A DNA stretch of 64,000 nt from Plicaturopsis crispa FD-325 SS-3 (Eukaryota > Basidiomycota > Agaricomycetes > Amylocorticiales > Amylocorticiaceae), in contig KN832568.1 in the NCBI GenBank assembly GCA_000827205.1, positions 255,300 through 319,299 on the forward strand, in the 5' to 3' direction. The notes under the pieces were generated by a model. The model searched no databases. It saw only the letters and a list, made by a program, of their open reading frames with translations, and was not told the origin of the DNA. Shown in pieces: positions 22,796-33,834 of this stretch. The stretch's first letter is position 1. Every line of letters begins with the position of its first letter. Position numbers and translations under genes: made by a program.

Positions 22796-25700
22796 CTATG
22801 CCAAAGTAGTATTCAACGACAAAGGCAAAGGGGAAACTGTATCATCGTCCGGCGCCATCTCCGAGAGTCGTAGGCCAATGTTGACAGCAAGAGCAGCAAG
22901 CAGAACGAAGCATAGAGCGGTCGGTCCGTATTTGTCGTAGTAAATACCGTCCGCGCGCCGTGCCCTTAGCCTGTACGCCCGCAGCACAAATATGACGGCA
23001 GAGTACGCGATGGCAAGGAGTGACGCGAATGTGAACATGGCAGCGCTGATTAGCCCGCGCTGATCATCGGGTGGGACGAAATTCAGCAGCGTCGTGGCGA
23101 TGGTGCCGATGTAGACGGCCATGGTCAGCCATTTCTGCAGAGAAATTGTCAGCATGGTTATACACAAGTATGTGAAGGATGAACTTACCAAGAAGGTTCG
23201 CTCAGCGGCGAAATAGACCTTGGGCTCGATGCGGACGGGCACAGATATCCTCTTCCCAGCTGGCGCGCGAATATCGCGGACCAGCACCCGCTCATCCGTT
23301 TGGCCGTTCGGTCTCGACAGCTGTTCCTCCAGATCATCCGGGTCGGCTGCATCCTCGTCGTCACTCCGCGCGTGCTCGCTGCGCAACCGTTCACGCAGCG
23401 TCTGATCGAATGCTGACGAAGGTGCAAGGGGATCGATGGACAGTGCCCGATGGTCACTTTCGGGTCCCTGGCCCGCTTGGGAGGTCGACCTGCCCCGCAA
23501 GAAAGGCGTCCGCTCGTCCGTTCCTTCGTCGCCATCCTCGTCCTCCGTATCCGCGTCGTTCTCTTCCTCTTCCAGTATCCTAGCCTTTAACTCACCATGA
23601 TTTGTTGAGCTAGCGGCCATCACATCTTCGCTCCGGTCTTTCAGCGTCCTCTCCCGGTACGCGATCGCCTCAGCGACGGCAGCATCGCTGAGACCCGTAT
23701 GTTTGTGCTCATCCCTGGCAGGTGCGAGATCCCGTTCTTCGTCCTCCTCGCCCTCGGAGATAGGCTCCGTGTATTTGTGCGGCTTATGCAGGTCAGGTGT
23801 CGCTATTCCAGAGGAGCCTTGCTGGTCCGAGGTCCCTTTGGAAGAGGAAGCATGAGGGCGTTCAATGGACAGGTAACCAGTATTGGGTTTGAGGATATCA
23901 GTGTCCACTGTTGAGGCCGTCAGCGACAAAATTTCGCGAGCAAGGCATGGCGGTACTGACTCTGAGGCAACCAAAACGGCACTAGGTCGACTCTGTTGGG
24001 GATAAGAGTAGCACACCCGTGTATAAATTTACTGAATTTAGGCACGGCCTCCACCAAATGACTTTGCACGAGATCGGTGACCCACTCGTCAGGCTGTTGA
24101 CCAAACTGTGTCTGCAACTTGACCTCGAGCACGCCGTACTTGAAGATTTCCTTGTCCTCAAGCGGAAGCTGATCGAAAGGAAAGTCGATGCCGATATCGG
24201 TTCGACGCCAGTTATCCCCAGCACGCACTGCGCCGTCCCAGTTGTCCTCGCGAACCATAGTCAGTTCGGTGTCGAGCGATATGCGGACGCGGGCATCACC
24301 AGGAAGCTGGAAAGCCGTACGGTTGTAGAAGCTACGCATGACTACGTACGAAGGAGCTCAGACAGATTCGTCACTATACAAAATAAAAATCACGCACCTG
24401 GCTTCAGCTTCCGCGTTATCACCGCATACTGGACCTCATTTGCAAGCTGGATCATCGAATCTACCTCCGCTTGCGTCTTCTTGCCCTTTTTGACAAGGGC
24501 TTGGAACTCGGCATCAACAGTGTACTCGCCGCGCAAGAAAGCGTTCACGAGGTGCTCCTTGATCGGGAATCGTGCTTTCACAGATTTCTCACCCGTCCAA
24601 TCCTCGCGATGGGTCTTGCGCTCAACGAATATCTACGGTCCCAAACAATGAGAAGATGAATGGCGAAACAAGCAAAATAATCACTGACCGTCTTCGTAGT
24701 GACGTCCCCGTACCAGCGTAGACGGATGGCCTCGGCTCCTTCCGTCTTTTCCAGACGGCCGAGGTAAAGCTCCAGATCCTCGTTGTCGAAATAGATTGAT
24801 GTGATAGCTGATGCATGCACGTTTACCACACAACCCATCGAGAAGAAGGGTAAAAAACACACCTGCATCCTTGGGGTCATATTCTTTGTCGGGATTGAAC
24901 ACTGGCAAGAGGCTTCAGTAAGTAGGAAACGAGTATCCTCAAGGACACTAACCTAGCACTGGCAGGTGCCTAAGTATAGCGAGTTTCAACGGCACGAGGT
25001 TATCAGGGTGCACCCAGTACTTTGTCGTTTGCCTCACGAAAGCGCTCTGGCTACCACCGGCGCTGGAGTCACCCTGTACGGGGTGCCCACGCGTTCGCAC
25101 CAGGTCATATAATTTCGACAGCTTGACGATGAGAGAATCCCAGTTATACTTGTAGAACGCGCGCTTTTCAAGATAGTCTTGGATAAATGTAGGCTTGAGA
25201 GGGAGATTGGTTTGTTTCTGTGCGTGGGAGTCAGTAGCGTATCAACGACCCTTACTTGTAGACATACATCGTGTTTCTGGAAAGGAAGGCCTGAGTAAGT
25301 GATCAGACAAAAGGTGATAGGGAAACGGTCTCGCCTTCAGAATCTTCATGAACCCTGTGATATTGAGCTTCGTGTACAGTGCCAAGTCGTGCACGTCCGC
25401 AACAAGGTTGGCGGTGGATTCTTCCAGGGCGTGGAATCGATCTTCCAGGGCATCGAGAGATTGAGCGTCGTGGTCATTGTCGTCGTCTGATGCGTCCTCA
25501 TCGTCTGATCCTTCGTCTTGTCGGAACTCATCACGCCGCTGTGCTTCAGGATCACCGTCTGTAGCGCGGACTTCCGTAGCATATTCTTCCGCAACCAGCA
25601 GTTTCACCTCCTTCTCGGCCTCGCGGATTAACCGGGACAGTTCCGAAGTCTGCGTCGTGATTGTGTCACCCCCTAGCCGTCCGTCCAGTCGAAGCAAGTA

Positions 25701-26014
25701 ACACACCTTAGATTTCTGGAAGTCGTGCACTTTATCCAGCTCCTTCTCGAGCAAGGCTGTGAATTCCTGTTCATCTTGGGCGTTCCAGTTATGCGACGTC
25801 GTTCGTGACTGTGCGGGGTATCCGTGTAAACGCCTGCAAGACCACGACTATTAAACGCGGCACACCTTGAGTTCCCGCTTGAGAAGGTTATAGTCAATGT
25901 AAAACGGTCTCCATTCGTTGTAGAGATCCGTCTTTGTGTGTGTCCGTATTATTAGCTTTCAGCGTACAGTTCGACAACGATTGGACGTACGGTTATCTTC
26001 CTTCCAAACTTCAT
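22796..26014 (-). CDS. VTC4: Vacuolar transporter chaperone 4, polyphosphate polymerase
   Basis: Catalytic subunit of the VTC complex, which makes polyphosphate from ATP and moves it into the vacuole. The start at 26014 gives MKFGRKIT, splicing to [20 protein letters not shown], the start of an SPX domain that senses inositol pyrophosphates. The VTC catalytic tunnel domain follows with [78 protein letters not shown] and KFSKFIHG. The Arg, Lys and Glu residues known to line the yeast Vtc4 active site are present. An acidic linker leads to a DUF202 domain with three helices ([58 protein letters not shown]). Retention of catalytic residues favours Vtc4 over Vtc2/3. About nine introns. Divergent from GTR2 across 298 bp. 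Confidence 0.93.
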
Positions 26015-26312
26015 TGCTCCGAAATTTGAACCAGTAGCACAGAACAGAAATAGGTGGGTCGCAACGGGGTCACTGTGGGGGTCGACAGTGAGAAAGACTT
26101 GTCTGTGTCCATAAAATGAAGAAAAACATACAGGCGAACGTGCGTCCGAAGCAGGCTACGTGAAATCTCGATCGACTTTACATAGACGCTGAGCGCGCCA
26201 GTTTGTCGGTGCGCCGCGCGGAAATGATTTGTACCAAGACAAGTAAGTATGAGCTCGACGACAGCGACGACGACGGACTCATTCGATTCGTGCTCTGGTA
26301 CACTATTCTACG
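26015..26312. promoter_or_regulatory. Shared VTC4/GTR2 promoter region
   Basis: Only 298 bp separate the two start codons, which face away from each other, so both core promoters must lie here. I see no clear TATA box. Co-regulation is possible but not shown. Confidence 0.5.
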
Positions 26313-27849
26313 ATGGCCAATACCCATGCCTCGTACTCTGCGACAAAAACAACGCCGAGACCCCCCATGAACGGGCACCAGTCATCTGAGGGAACTTCGA
26401 TTGCACGGACCAAGATTCTCTTGCTCGGACTACGACGGCGAGTCCTTCTTTGGCTGCGTGTACATGCCGTATTCAATGTGTAGGGCGCCTCTCCAGGAGT
26501 GGAAAGACGTCGATAAAGCAGGTCTTATTCAATGATCTCGCACCAAAGCAAACATTCTATCTTGAGCCGACCATGCGGATAGAAAAACATACCTTGGAGT
26601 ACGTGCTAACAGCATATACAATACGGCTGTAGTTGCGGGGGACTCATGTTTGTGGAATGAACTAGCACAGTCATCCCGTTGGAAATATGGGACTGTCCAG
26701 GAAATATCACGGTGGAGACGCTGGGCGCACCGCTGTCTCAATTTTCGTCTCTGATCTTCGTCATTGACATCCGAGTGAGTGCGAGACAGATCTACATCAT
26801 ATGCACGCTGATGTACCCCACGCTTCTTGCAGGACCTTTACCAGCAGCCCATATCCAAATTGGTTGATTTCATTACCGCGGCCTATCACGAAAAACCGGA
26901 CCTCAATCTAGAAGTTTTCGTGCACAAAGCCGAAAAGCTACAGGAAGACGATAAAATTGGTGAGCTTGTTGTACACTGAAAAATCTTACGTTACTTACAT
27001 CGCTATATAGAGAATTTCCGACAAATTGATGGGCGAATTACCGACCGTTTGCTCGACCAGTCACCAAATTACCAGGAAATGCCCATCAATTTCCATTTGA
27101 CATCCGTATATGATCACTCACTGCACGAGGCATTCTCCCGCGTACTCCACAAGCTCATCGAATCCTTGCCATATCTCGAAGACCTGCTGAACGTGTTCTG
27201 TGCAGTGCGTCCAGACCATTATTACACTTACACGATATCAGCCTCATCCAAACTCTACTACAGAATTCCCAATCACCCAAGGCATTTCTATTTGACACGA
27301 CATCGCGGTTATACGTCGCGACGGATGCGTCACCTGTCGATTCCGCGACGCACAATTTGTGCTGTGACTACCTGCATATGTTGAATTCATTTGGTCCATT
27401 ATACAAGTACGTTGCTTTCTAGCTCCTGTGTTCTGTATTTTAATAGCGCTTCGCATAGATCTACAGCAACCAACTCTCGGCGGCTCCAGTCTCCGTCACA
27501 GTCCGCACTCACACCACCACCTACCACTGCGTCGTCGTCCTCATCTTCGGTCCACCATTCGCTACCTACTTCTCCTTCAAGTTCTCACTCGCTATCACCT
27601 ACGTCCGGCGCGACGCCAGCGCGGGCGAAGGAACTATTCTACCCGAGCGCATCCACTACACTTTCACCTTCGACATCCGGGACCACGTTGACTTATCACC
27701 TCATCACGCGACAGTTAGCATTACTCGCTCTGATCCCGACTGCCGTATATGAAACCCGCCGAGGCCTAGTCGAGTACAACGTGGTCTTTTTCAGAGAGGG
27801 TGTGCAGGAGATATGTGACGTGGAGCGGGAGACGAGAGGAGGGCAGTGA
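26313..27849 (+). CDS. GTR2: Rag-type GTPase Gtr2 (RagC/D)
   Basis: Partner of Gtr1 in the vacuolar EGO/Ragulator system that signals amino-acid supply to TORC1. The first exon encodes a short leader and IARTKILLLGLRR, and after splicing the P-loop reads GLRRSGKTSIKQVLFNDL, matching the GxRRxGKSS form of Gtr2. Next come FYLEPTMRIEKHTLE, PLEIWDCPGNI, SLIFVIDIRDLYQQPISKL, LEVFVHKAEKL (the HKxD-like guanine-specificity site, with Glu after Ala rather than Asp as in Ras) and the roadblock-like half FHLTSVYDHSLHEAFSRVLH, KAFLFDTTSRLYVATDASPV. A Ser/Pro-rich loop of about 70 residues interrupts the C-terminal domain before LTYHLITRQLALLALI. Intron 1 (26438-26496) fits only as a GC-AG intron. Confidence 0.9.
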
Positions 27850-28402
27850 CAAGCGTACTTTTTAGCATAGCATGCCTAATCATGATCGGACTGGTTAATT
27901 TGGCCTGCACTAGATGGACGGGTGGATGGTATCCCTGTGCTTACTGTAAAAAAGTGTCCGGAGCATGTACAATACTTTACTATAACACTTACTGTCTATG
28001 TCACTCCCTGCAGATGCAAAATGACTTGTGCATTTTTGCCTTTTCACCCAAGTGCACTTTGTAACAGTGGAAATCCATAGCAGCCGCTATTCAGTTGTAC
28101 TCATCTACTATTCCGAAAATTAATACACGCTCCTTGGTTTCAAGTTGAAGGAAATGGGGCGGCGCTACGATAGATAGAGCCAATTTCTGAACGCCGCAAA
28201 TGTGCAAGGATGCTTCGAATCTTGCAGGCGTTGTTTGGTTCTCGGGCTGGAGCCAAACAACACGGTCCCGCCCCCCGCGGCAATATTGCTCACAACATTC
28301 AACTGCAGAAGCTGATGTTTGAAAGCTGACCTTAATTTGCAGCGCGAAGTCCACACGATGGTGATAACAATTGGGAGAGGACAGTAGTATCTTTAAAACC
28401 AA
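27850..28402. other. Convergent 3' intergenic region
   Basis: It holds the 3' ends of GTR2 (+) and the F-box gene (-). Short minus-strand frames near 28091-28400 have no motif. No RNA gene was seen. Confidence 0.45.
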
Positions 28403-29842
28403 TTATATCAATGAGTCGGATTCTGCAGTGAGATGCATGGTTAACGGCGCGCCCTGTGGCAGACTCTCTTCACAGAGAGACACCGAGGCCGACATGTATT
28501 CATCGTAGAGCTCGGCTGGGACGCTTATCCTGACCTCTTGCAAGTGCGCAGCGTCTGCGCAGCCTTCTAGGTACGCCGACACTCTAGACCTGACCATGCC
28601 CATCATAATTTCCAGCGCTACAGAATGATCGACGCAGTATGAGAACATGATGGACTCGAGGCGGGGGCATAAAGCATCCGGGTGGGTGAGCTGGCGAAGC
28701 AGGTGCTCCCCGACTGAGGCGACAAACGGGTACGTGTCGATGGAGAGGGAGTTCAGGGAGTCGTGTTGAGCCATTAGGCACCGGACCAGGTCCATCTCAC
28801 CGACGTTGGTGCTTACGAGATCCAAACTTCGCAAGGCGAACTTTGACCGATCGTAAAGGTCCTCCAAGGAGCGCGATGACCAACGTACAGTAGGGGGCGG
28901 TCGATGGTGTCTGACGCTGAAGCTTTCCAGCGCCGGCAGCACAAGCGAGTCTAGGAAAGGATCGACCAGCCCCTCAGTGGTGATATACAACAACCGCAGT
29001 GCGGGGTGCGTGAGCGGGGTGCGTAGGGGTGCACAGTTCCGAGTATCCATCTCTCCAAGGACGCATTCTTCCAGGACGATGCAGGCGCGGACGAGACTGA
29101 TGGCCTCGTCCATCGAAATGCTCGGAAAGAATGTCACCTTTGTAAGATTTGCGAGTGGAAGGCCTTGAAAAATGGTATAGTTGCCCGGCCCAATCCATGT
29201 GAACCTCTGCAGATTGGGAGCCGACGAAAAAGGCAGATATACGGGATCGTCACTCGGCAACTTTATCACGAATTCACGGAGCAGCGGGGCCTCGCCAAGG
29301 ACGCGCTCGGAGTTCAGGGAAGCACGACCACCCGCGGTGAATGTGATGTCACGCCAACGATGCATGAGGTCTACGAACGCGGCATTTAATGCGTCGCGAA
29401 GTGGCTGTCCTGCCTCGAGTGTTTGCGAAAAGGAGAGTGACAACGGGAGCTGTCCTGAACGAGCCACCCACGCATGGAACATGTCCAATATGGGCCTTTC
29501 TTCTTCGCGGAAGACATGGATGTCGAGTGAACGCCATAGTTGCGGGGTGCTTATGGCGACTCTTCTCCAGGATCGGCAAATCTGCGTGAGCAGGAGCGGA
29601 GCTGCGTTCTGACTTGGACGAACGTATGTTTCTGGAGGAAGGCAGTGTATGAATATTCGAGAGATCATTTCGAGGGGTAGGTCCTGCATGTGCTCGAAAC
29701 GCTGGAGCTCGTCGGGAGTTGACGCTCGCAATATGTGCGCCGTAGCATAGTCCGAGTCGACGTCGGAGCCATGTCGTCTATCAATTGATACGCGTCCAGG
29801 TCCAAACCTCAAGGCTTGCAAAGATTGTTGAACTTTAGACAC
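28403..29842 (-). CDS. F-box protein
   Basis: Intronless gene for 479 residues. The F-box lies near residues 50-105: QDLPLEMISRIFIHCLPPET, then LLLTQICRSWRRVAISTPQL and LWRSLDIHV. The rest resembles the irregular leucine-rich region of agaricomycete F-box families (REFVIKLPSDDPVYLPFSSA, LQRFTWIG, LTKVTFFPSISMDEAISLV, LRLLYITTEGL). The product is expected to act as the substrate receptor of an SCF ubiquitin ligase through Skp1; its target is unknown. Such F-box genes are greatly expanded in these fungi. The start at 29842 leaves only 110 bp to the divergent Pof1-like gene. Confidence 0.85.
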   Translation of the reverse strand: MSKVQQSLQALRFGPGRVSIDRRHGSDVDSDYATAHILRASTPDELQRFEHMQDLPLEMISRIFIHCLPPETYVRPSQNAAPLLLTQICRSWRRVAISTPQLWRSLDIHVFREEERPILDMFHAWVARSGQLPLSLSFSQTLEAGQPLRDALNAAFVDLMHRWRDITFTAGGRASLNSERVLGEAPLLREFVIKLPSDDPVYLPFSSAPNLQRFTWIGPGNYTIFQGLPLANLTKVTFFPSISMDEAISLVRACIVLEECVLGEMDTRNCAPLRTPLTHPALRLLYITTEGLVDPFLDSLVLPALESFSVRHHRPPPTVRWSSRSLEDLYDRSKFALRSLDLVSTNVGEMDLVRCLMAQHDSLNSLSIDTYPFVASVGEHLLRQLTHPDALCPRLESIMFSYCVDHSVALEIMMGMVRSRVSAYLEGCADAAHLQEVRISVPAELYDEYMSASVSLCEESLPQGAPLTMHLTAESDSLI

Positions 29843-29952
29843 GTTTTGTGAGATGGAGGGAAGTAGAACCTACATTTGCGGCGTCGCCGATGGATGATGG
29901 ATTGATGAGAACGGATCCGCGGCGGCAGCCGTCGCAGTGACCAGCATCGTCC
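29843..29952. promoter_or_regulatory. Compact bidirectional promoter
   Basis: Only 110 bp separate the start codons of the F-box gene (-) and the Pof1-like gene (+). Both promoters and leaders must share this interval, unless transcription starts inside the opposite gene. No TATA box is apparent. Confidence 0.55.
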
Positions 29953-30948
29953 ATGTCAGTTTCCAAACCGTCGTTCGAGGCTCATGTTCTTTCTCTTCTT
30001 CAACGTATTCAGCGAGGGCTCTCTACCGTTGAACTCGTCCATGTTCCCCATAAACGTTGGCCTTTACCTCTGAATCTGAATCCGAATCGCCGCACAGATC
30101 CCAACGGCACTTTGCGCGTGTCTGTCCTCGATTCATCGTTCAATCCGCCGACGCTCGCCCATCTCGCTCTCGCCAACTCCTCATTCGGTGGGAGATGGGG
30201 TGATGACGATGCGAAGTTGCTTTTGCTTTCGGTGCGCAATGTTGACAAGACGCTGAAGCCCGGAGATGCGACTTACCTTCAACGTCTCCAAATGATGGTG
30301 CTCCTTGCGAAAGACATAGCACACACAGGCCGTGATAGCGATACCCTCGGTGACAGACGAGATACCGCAGACGAGAACAATGTCGCAGTCGCTATCATTG
30401 ACCAGCCGACATTCGTCGGCAAATCCAGCACTCTCCTTGCGTTCCTCCGCAGCCACCTATCCTCCCTTCATACACTCGCGCCCGCATCACCTCCCTGGCA
30501 GCCGCAGCTGACGTTTCTCCAGGGATTTGACACCCTCGAGCGTCTCTTTGCCCCGCGGTATTACCCCTCAGAGGAGGCCATGATGGTCGCACTTCGCGCT
30601 TTCTTCTCTCCGTCTGGAGACAATTCACGCGTCGTATGTGCGCGGCGCACGACATACGTTCCCGGCAGTTCTGCGGAAGCGCACACCGGTCATGTGCAGC
30701 AGCAGCATCAGGACGAATATGAGCGCGAGCGCAGTACGCTCGCGGCTGCACGGGAGTTTATAGACAACGAGCGCGTGGTGTTGGTCGATATAGGTGAGGA
30801 CGAGCGGACGTTCAGCTCCAGCGAGGTTCGCGAGCGACGAGCGGCTGGGGGAATGGAGTGGCGACGCTTTGTAACTCCAGACATCGCGGAATTCGTCGAG
30901 GCAGAAGGCTTATATGTCGCTCCTGGTCAAGCTCCAAGCTTGAACTAG
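29953..30948 (+). CDS. POF1: Pof1-like nicotinamide-nucleotide adenylyltransferase family protein
   Basis: Intronless, 331 residues. It is a nucleotidyltransferase of the alpha/beta phosphodiesterase fold. The front nucleotide-binding motif is SVLDSSFNPPTLAHLALA, where T-x-x-H takes the role of the (H/T)xGH signature. Central blocks are KLLLLSVRNVDKTLKPGDA, YLQRLQMMVLLAKDIAH, VAIIDQPTFVGKSSTLLAFL and FLQGFDTLERLFAPRYYPS. The rear signature is FSSSEVRERRAAGG, matching the ISSTxxR motif that binds the phosphates. This arrangement is that of yeast Pof1, an NMN adenylyltransferase-related ATPase linked to filamentation and protein quality control. Whether it makes NAD or acts otherwise cannot be decided from sequence. 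Confidence 0.85.
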   Translation: MSVSKPSFEAHVLSLLQRIQRGLSTVELVHVPHKRWPLPLNLNPNRRTDPNGTLRVSVLDSSFNPPTLAHLALANSSFGGRWGDDDAKLLLLSVRNVDKTLKPGDATYLQRLQMMVLLAKDIAHTGRDSDTLGDRRDTADENNVAVAIIDQPTFVGKSSTLLAFLRSHLSSLHTLAPASPPWQPQLTFLQGFDTLERLFAPRYYPSEEAMMVALRAFFSPSGDNSRVVCARRTTYVPGSSAEAHTGHVQQQHQDEYERERSTLAAAREFIDNERVVLVDIGEDERTFSSSEVRERRAAGGMEWRRFVTPDIAEFVEAEGLYVAPGQAPSLN

Positions 30949-31071
30949 ATCTTACAATTGGCAAATCCAACGCGTAGAGACGATCGGAAATGTAGGGTAT
31001 CTAGCTTCGTACATATGTACTTTCACATTATAACTATAAGGAACCGTACCCAATAAATCGTGGACTCTTCC

Positions 31072-33834
31072 TTACGCACGTCCTAGCTTGGTTTTGAGAA
31101 TATCCGACAGCTTTTCAGCAGTGGCGATACAAGCGCCAGTCTAGCGGCAAACCTCTATATAAGCGTTCATCATACCACCATGCACAAGATACAAACTCAC
31201 CGGATGCCCCGACACAAGCTCCGGAAACACCGACACATCGCACACGCGCAAATTAGGTATCCCATATACCCGCAGCTGCGCATCTACAACGCCGCCCTGG
31301 GCAAGCGGCGCCATGCGGCACGTGCTTGCCGGATGGTAGATCGTCTGTACGCGGGCGCGCACAGCGTCTGCGAGCTCCGCGTCGCTCTTGAGGTGCAGTG
31401 CGTGGTCGAGCTCGGCGTGCGTTGCGGCCGCGTCGAGGGCGTCTGCGAGGGGGGCTGTCTGCGAGATCTTGAGCGCGGCGCGGATGCCGCGCACAAGGGC
31501 GTCCACGTCGTGCTGCGTGTGGCAGTAGCTATGTAGCGAGATGTGAGTCGAGGCATCAGGGATTAGTGATGAATGAACGCACTTTGGATCCATGGAAGGA
31601 TGCTCCCATGGGTTCGCGGACTTCAGCTTGAGCGTCCCTGTGCTCGTCGGTCTACCGGGTTATGGGTCAACAACAGCTTATTCGCTCGACACTCCCATTA
31701 GAAAAGAACATACCTAAGAAGAGCGACATGCATAGCAAACGTGTTCAAGTGCGGGAGGATTGGTGTTTCGTGATTCACCGCCGCTATGGGCGTGGCGACG
31801 ATTTCGATATCAGGGCTGTCGGGCCCAGAATTGCTATCCTCTAGCGGTGCGGGGAACGCGTCGGCCGGGAACAGAATCGGGTCATCTGTGCGGAAGAACG
31901 CCGCAGCGTCACCTATCTGCAAAGATGAAAAGATCAAGCTCCATATGAGCAAAAATCGAGCAGGACACGTACATTGCACGCGAGCGGGCCTGTGCCTGCC
32001 GTTAAATACTGCGCGACGGCGGTGACCATCTTGAATGCGTGTGTGAGGCTGCGCGGCTTGAGGAAGTTCGTGGACCCGTTGAAGGCTTTGAAGCGCAACT
32101 CAACCTGAGGGTGGTCGATGAGGTGTGAGCCCACGCTGGGAAGATCGTGAACGACAGGGATGCCATGTTCCTCCAAGTGTTCTGCAGGCCCGACACCTGA
32201 TAGCAGTAGCATCTAGAAGTAGTTATTGATGCCTGTTTGACATGTCCGAAAACGAAGGTCTTACGTGAGGCGAATGGATGGCGCCGCCTCTGAAGCAAGA
32301 TGGTAAGATTGGTGCGACGAGATTGCAAGGATGATGATGACTTACGCCAGTATAACCTCCTTCTTTGCACGAGCCCTATACCTTGGCGCGTCCTCTGCAG
32401 CAGAAAACTCGACACCGACTGCCCGCGTCTCGCCGTCTGCGCTCTTTTCGAACAGGACGCGTGTCACTTGTGCATGGGTGGCGATCTTCAGGTTTGGACG
32501 CGCCAGGACGTCAGGCGTTAGGTACGCCGATTCCGTGGATACGCGCCGGCCCTTCTCATCGACGTATGTCACTGTAAAATTTCACCGTAAAGTGCGTCAG
32601 TCGAATCTAACCGCCTGCTGTACGGTCGACGCACTGATCTATAAGAACGCCAGTCAGAACTCAGAAGCGATCAAAAATGAGAATGACAGGACATACCCTG
32701 TTGACACCCTTCGTGCCCGCCTCAGTGTTAAAGTCTGGGCTGAACGGTATACCTGCACGTGTAGCCGCTTGCACGAATTTCTCGCTCGTCACGGACATAA
32801 AGTTGTTGTACCCAATGCGCACTGGTCCATCACTTCCGCGGTCCCCCGATTTCACGCCTGGATATCGCGGGTTTGGCTTGTAGTTCTCGAATTTGCGAAT
32901 GTATCTATTAGCTATGATGTTAATGTCATTTGCAATGCACTTGTGGTAACAGGACGGACTGCTTAAAGTTGTCGTATTTCCACGAGTCGTCGCCAATGAT
33001 ACTCGCCCACTCGTCAAAGTCAGAGGGGGCGCCGTATTGAGCCCTGAATACGACATTTACAATTGTCAGAATAAGGCTCATAAAGGGTACCGTGAATGTG
33101 AAGAGGGACGCACATCTGCGCGTTGATAGACGAGCCTGACGCATATTTAAGTTTAGCTTTGGCAATCCGCACACACAAAAAGGCTGCTTACATCCCCCAA
33201 GCATTTTTCCTGTGAGCATTGGAGTAGGTCAGAGGTGTCAAGTTAGATGGTAAGTGCGAGGGTACGTACCTCGTGGCCAAAATTCCGTCTGTCCATTAGC
33301 ATGATTTTGTGCGGTAGTTCGCAGGTCATAGACGTGGGGCCCATGGTATAGCATCGAGAATCCCGAGGGTGTGCGGCTCTCAAAAAGGGCAGTCCCACTG
33401 ACAAGTGTTAAGGGGTCAGAAGATGTAGACAACATTTGGGACCCATGTGTACCTCCCGCCAGCCTCGAGTAACAGCACCCGGATAGATGGGTCCTCAGAG
33501 AGCCGGGCAGCTAAGACGCATCCCGCGGTACCTATCCGCGCCAATTCGATATCAGTAGCGTAAATGCTTGTGGCACTGCGAGACACTCACCACCACCACA
33601 AATAATGACATCGAATTCATCGAAGTCGTAGTCAGCATGTACCTTCCGGCCAACCGCATCCAAGCCCGTCTCTACCCGCGCGGAGAGGATGTGCCGCAAG
33701 GCGAGGGTCAGAGCTGCGACGCCCGCCGCAGAGAGTAAGACACGCCGTTCTCGGTGCTGTGCGAAAGTCTTGAGTACGGTCAGCAGCCCCAGGGCACGCA
33801 CGACGATGTTATGGCCAGGATACGCGCTAGACAT
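31072..33834 (-). CDS. Membrane-anchored GMC oxidoreductase
   Basis: FAD-dependent alcohol or choline dehydrogenase-like enzyme. An N-terminal hydrophobic helix ([19 protein letters not shown], about residues 31-49) predicts a membrane anchor. After splicing the flavin motif reads [20 protein letters not shown] and LLEAGG. The GMC signature follows (FWPRGKMLGGCSSINAQM, built from several small exons), then TAYLTP-like [40 protein letters not shown] and HLIDHP. The active-site His lies in [11 protein letters not shown], and the C-terminus joins SGHP to [14 protein letters not shown], ending LGRA. The second active-site position is the His of SGHP. About ten introns, some exons under 60 bp. Secreted aryl-alcohol oxidases lack such an anchor, so an intracellular role is more likely. 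Substrate unknown. Confidence 0.88.

Noticed and set aside
31180-31536. Plus-strand frame opposite the GMC C-terminus
   Set aside because: Antisense shadow of the exon with YHPASTCRM.
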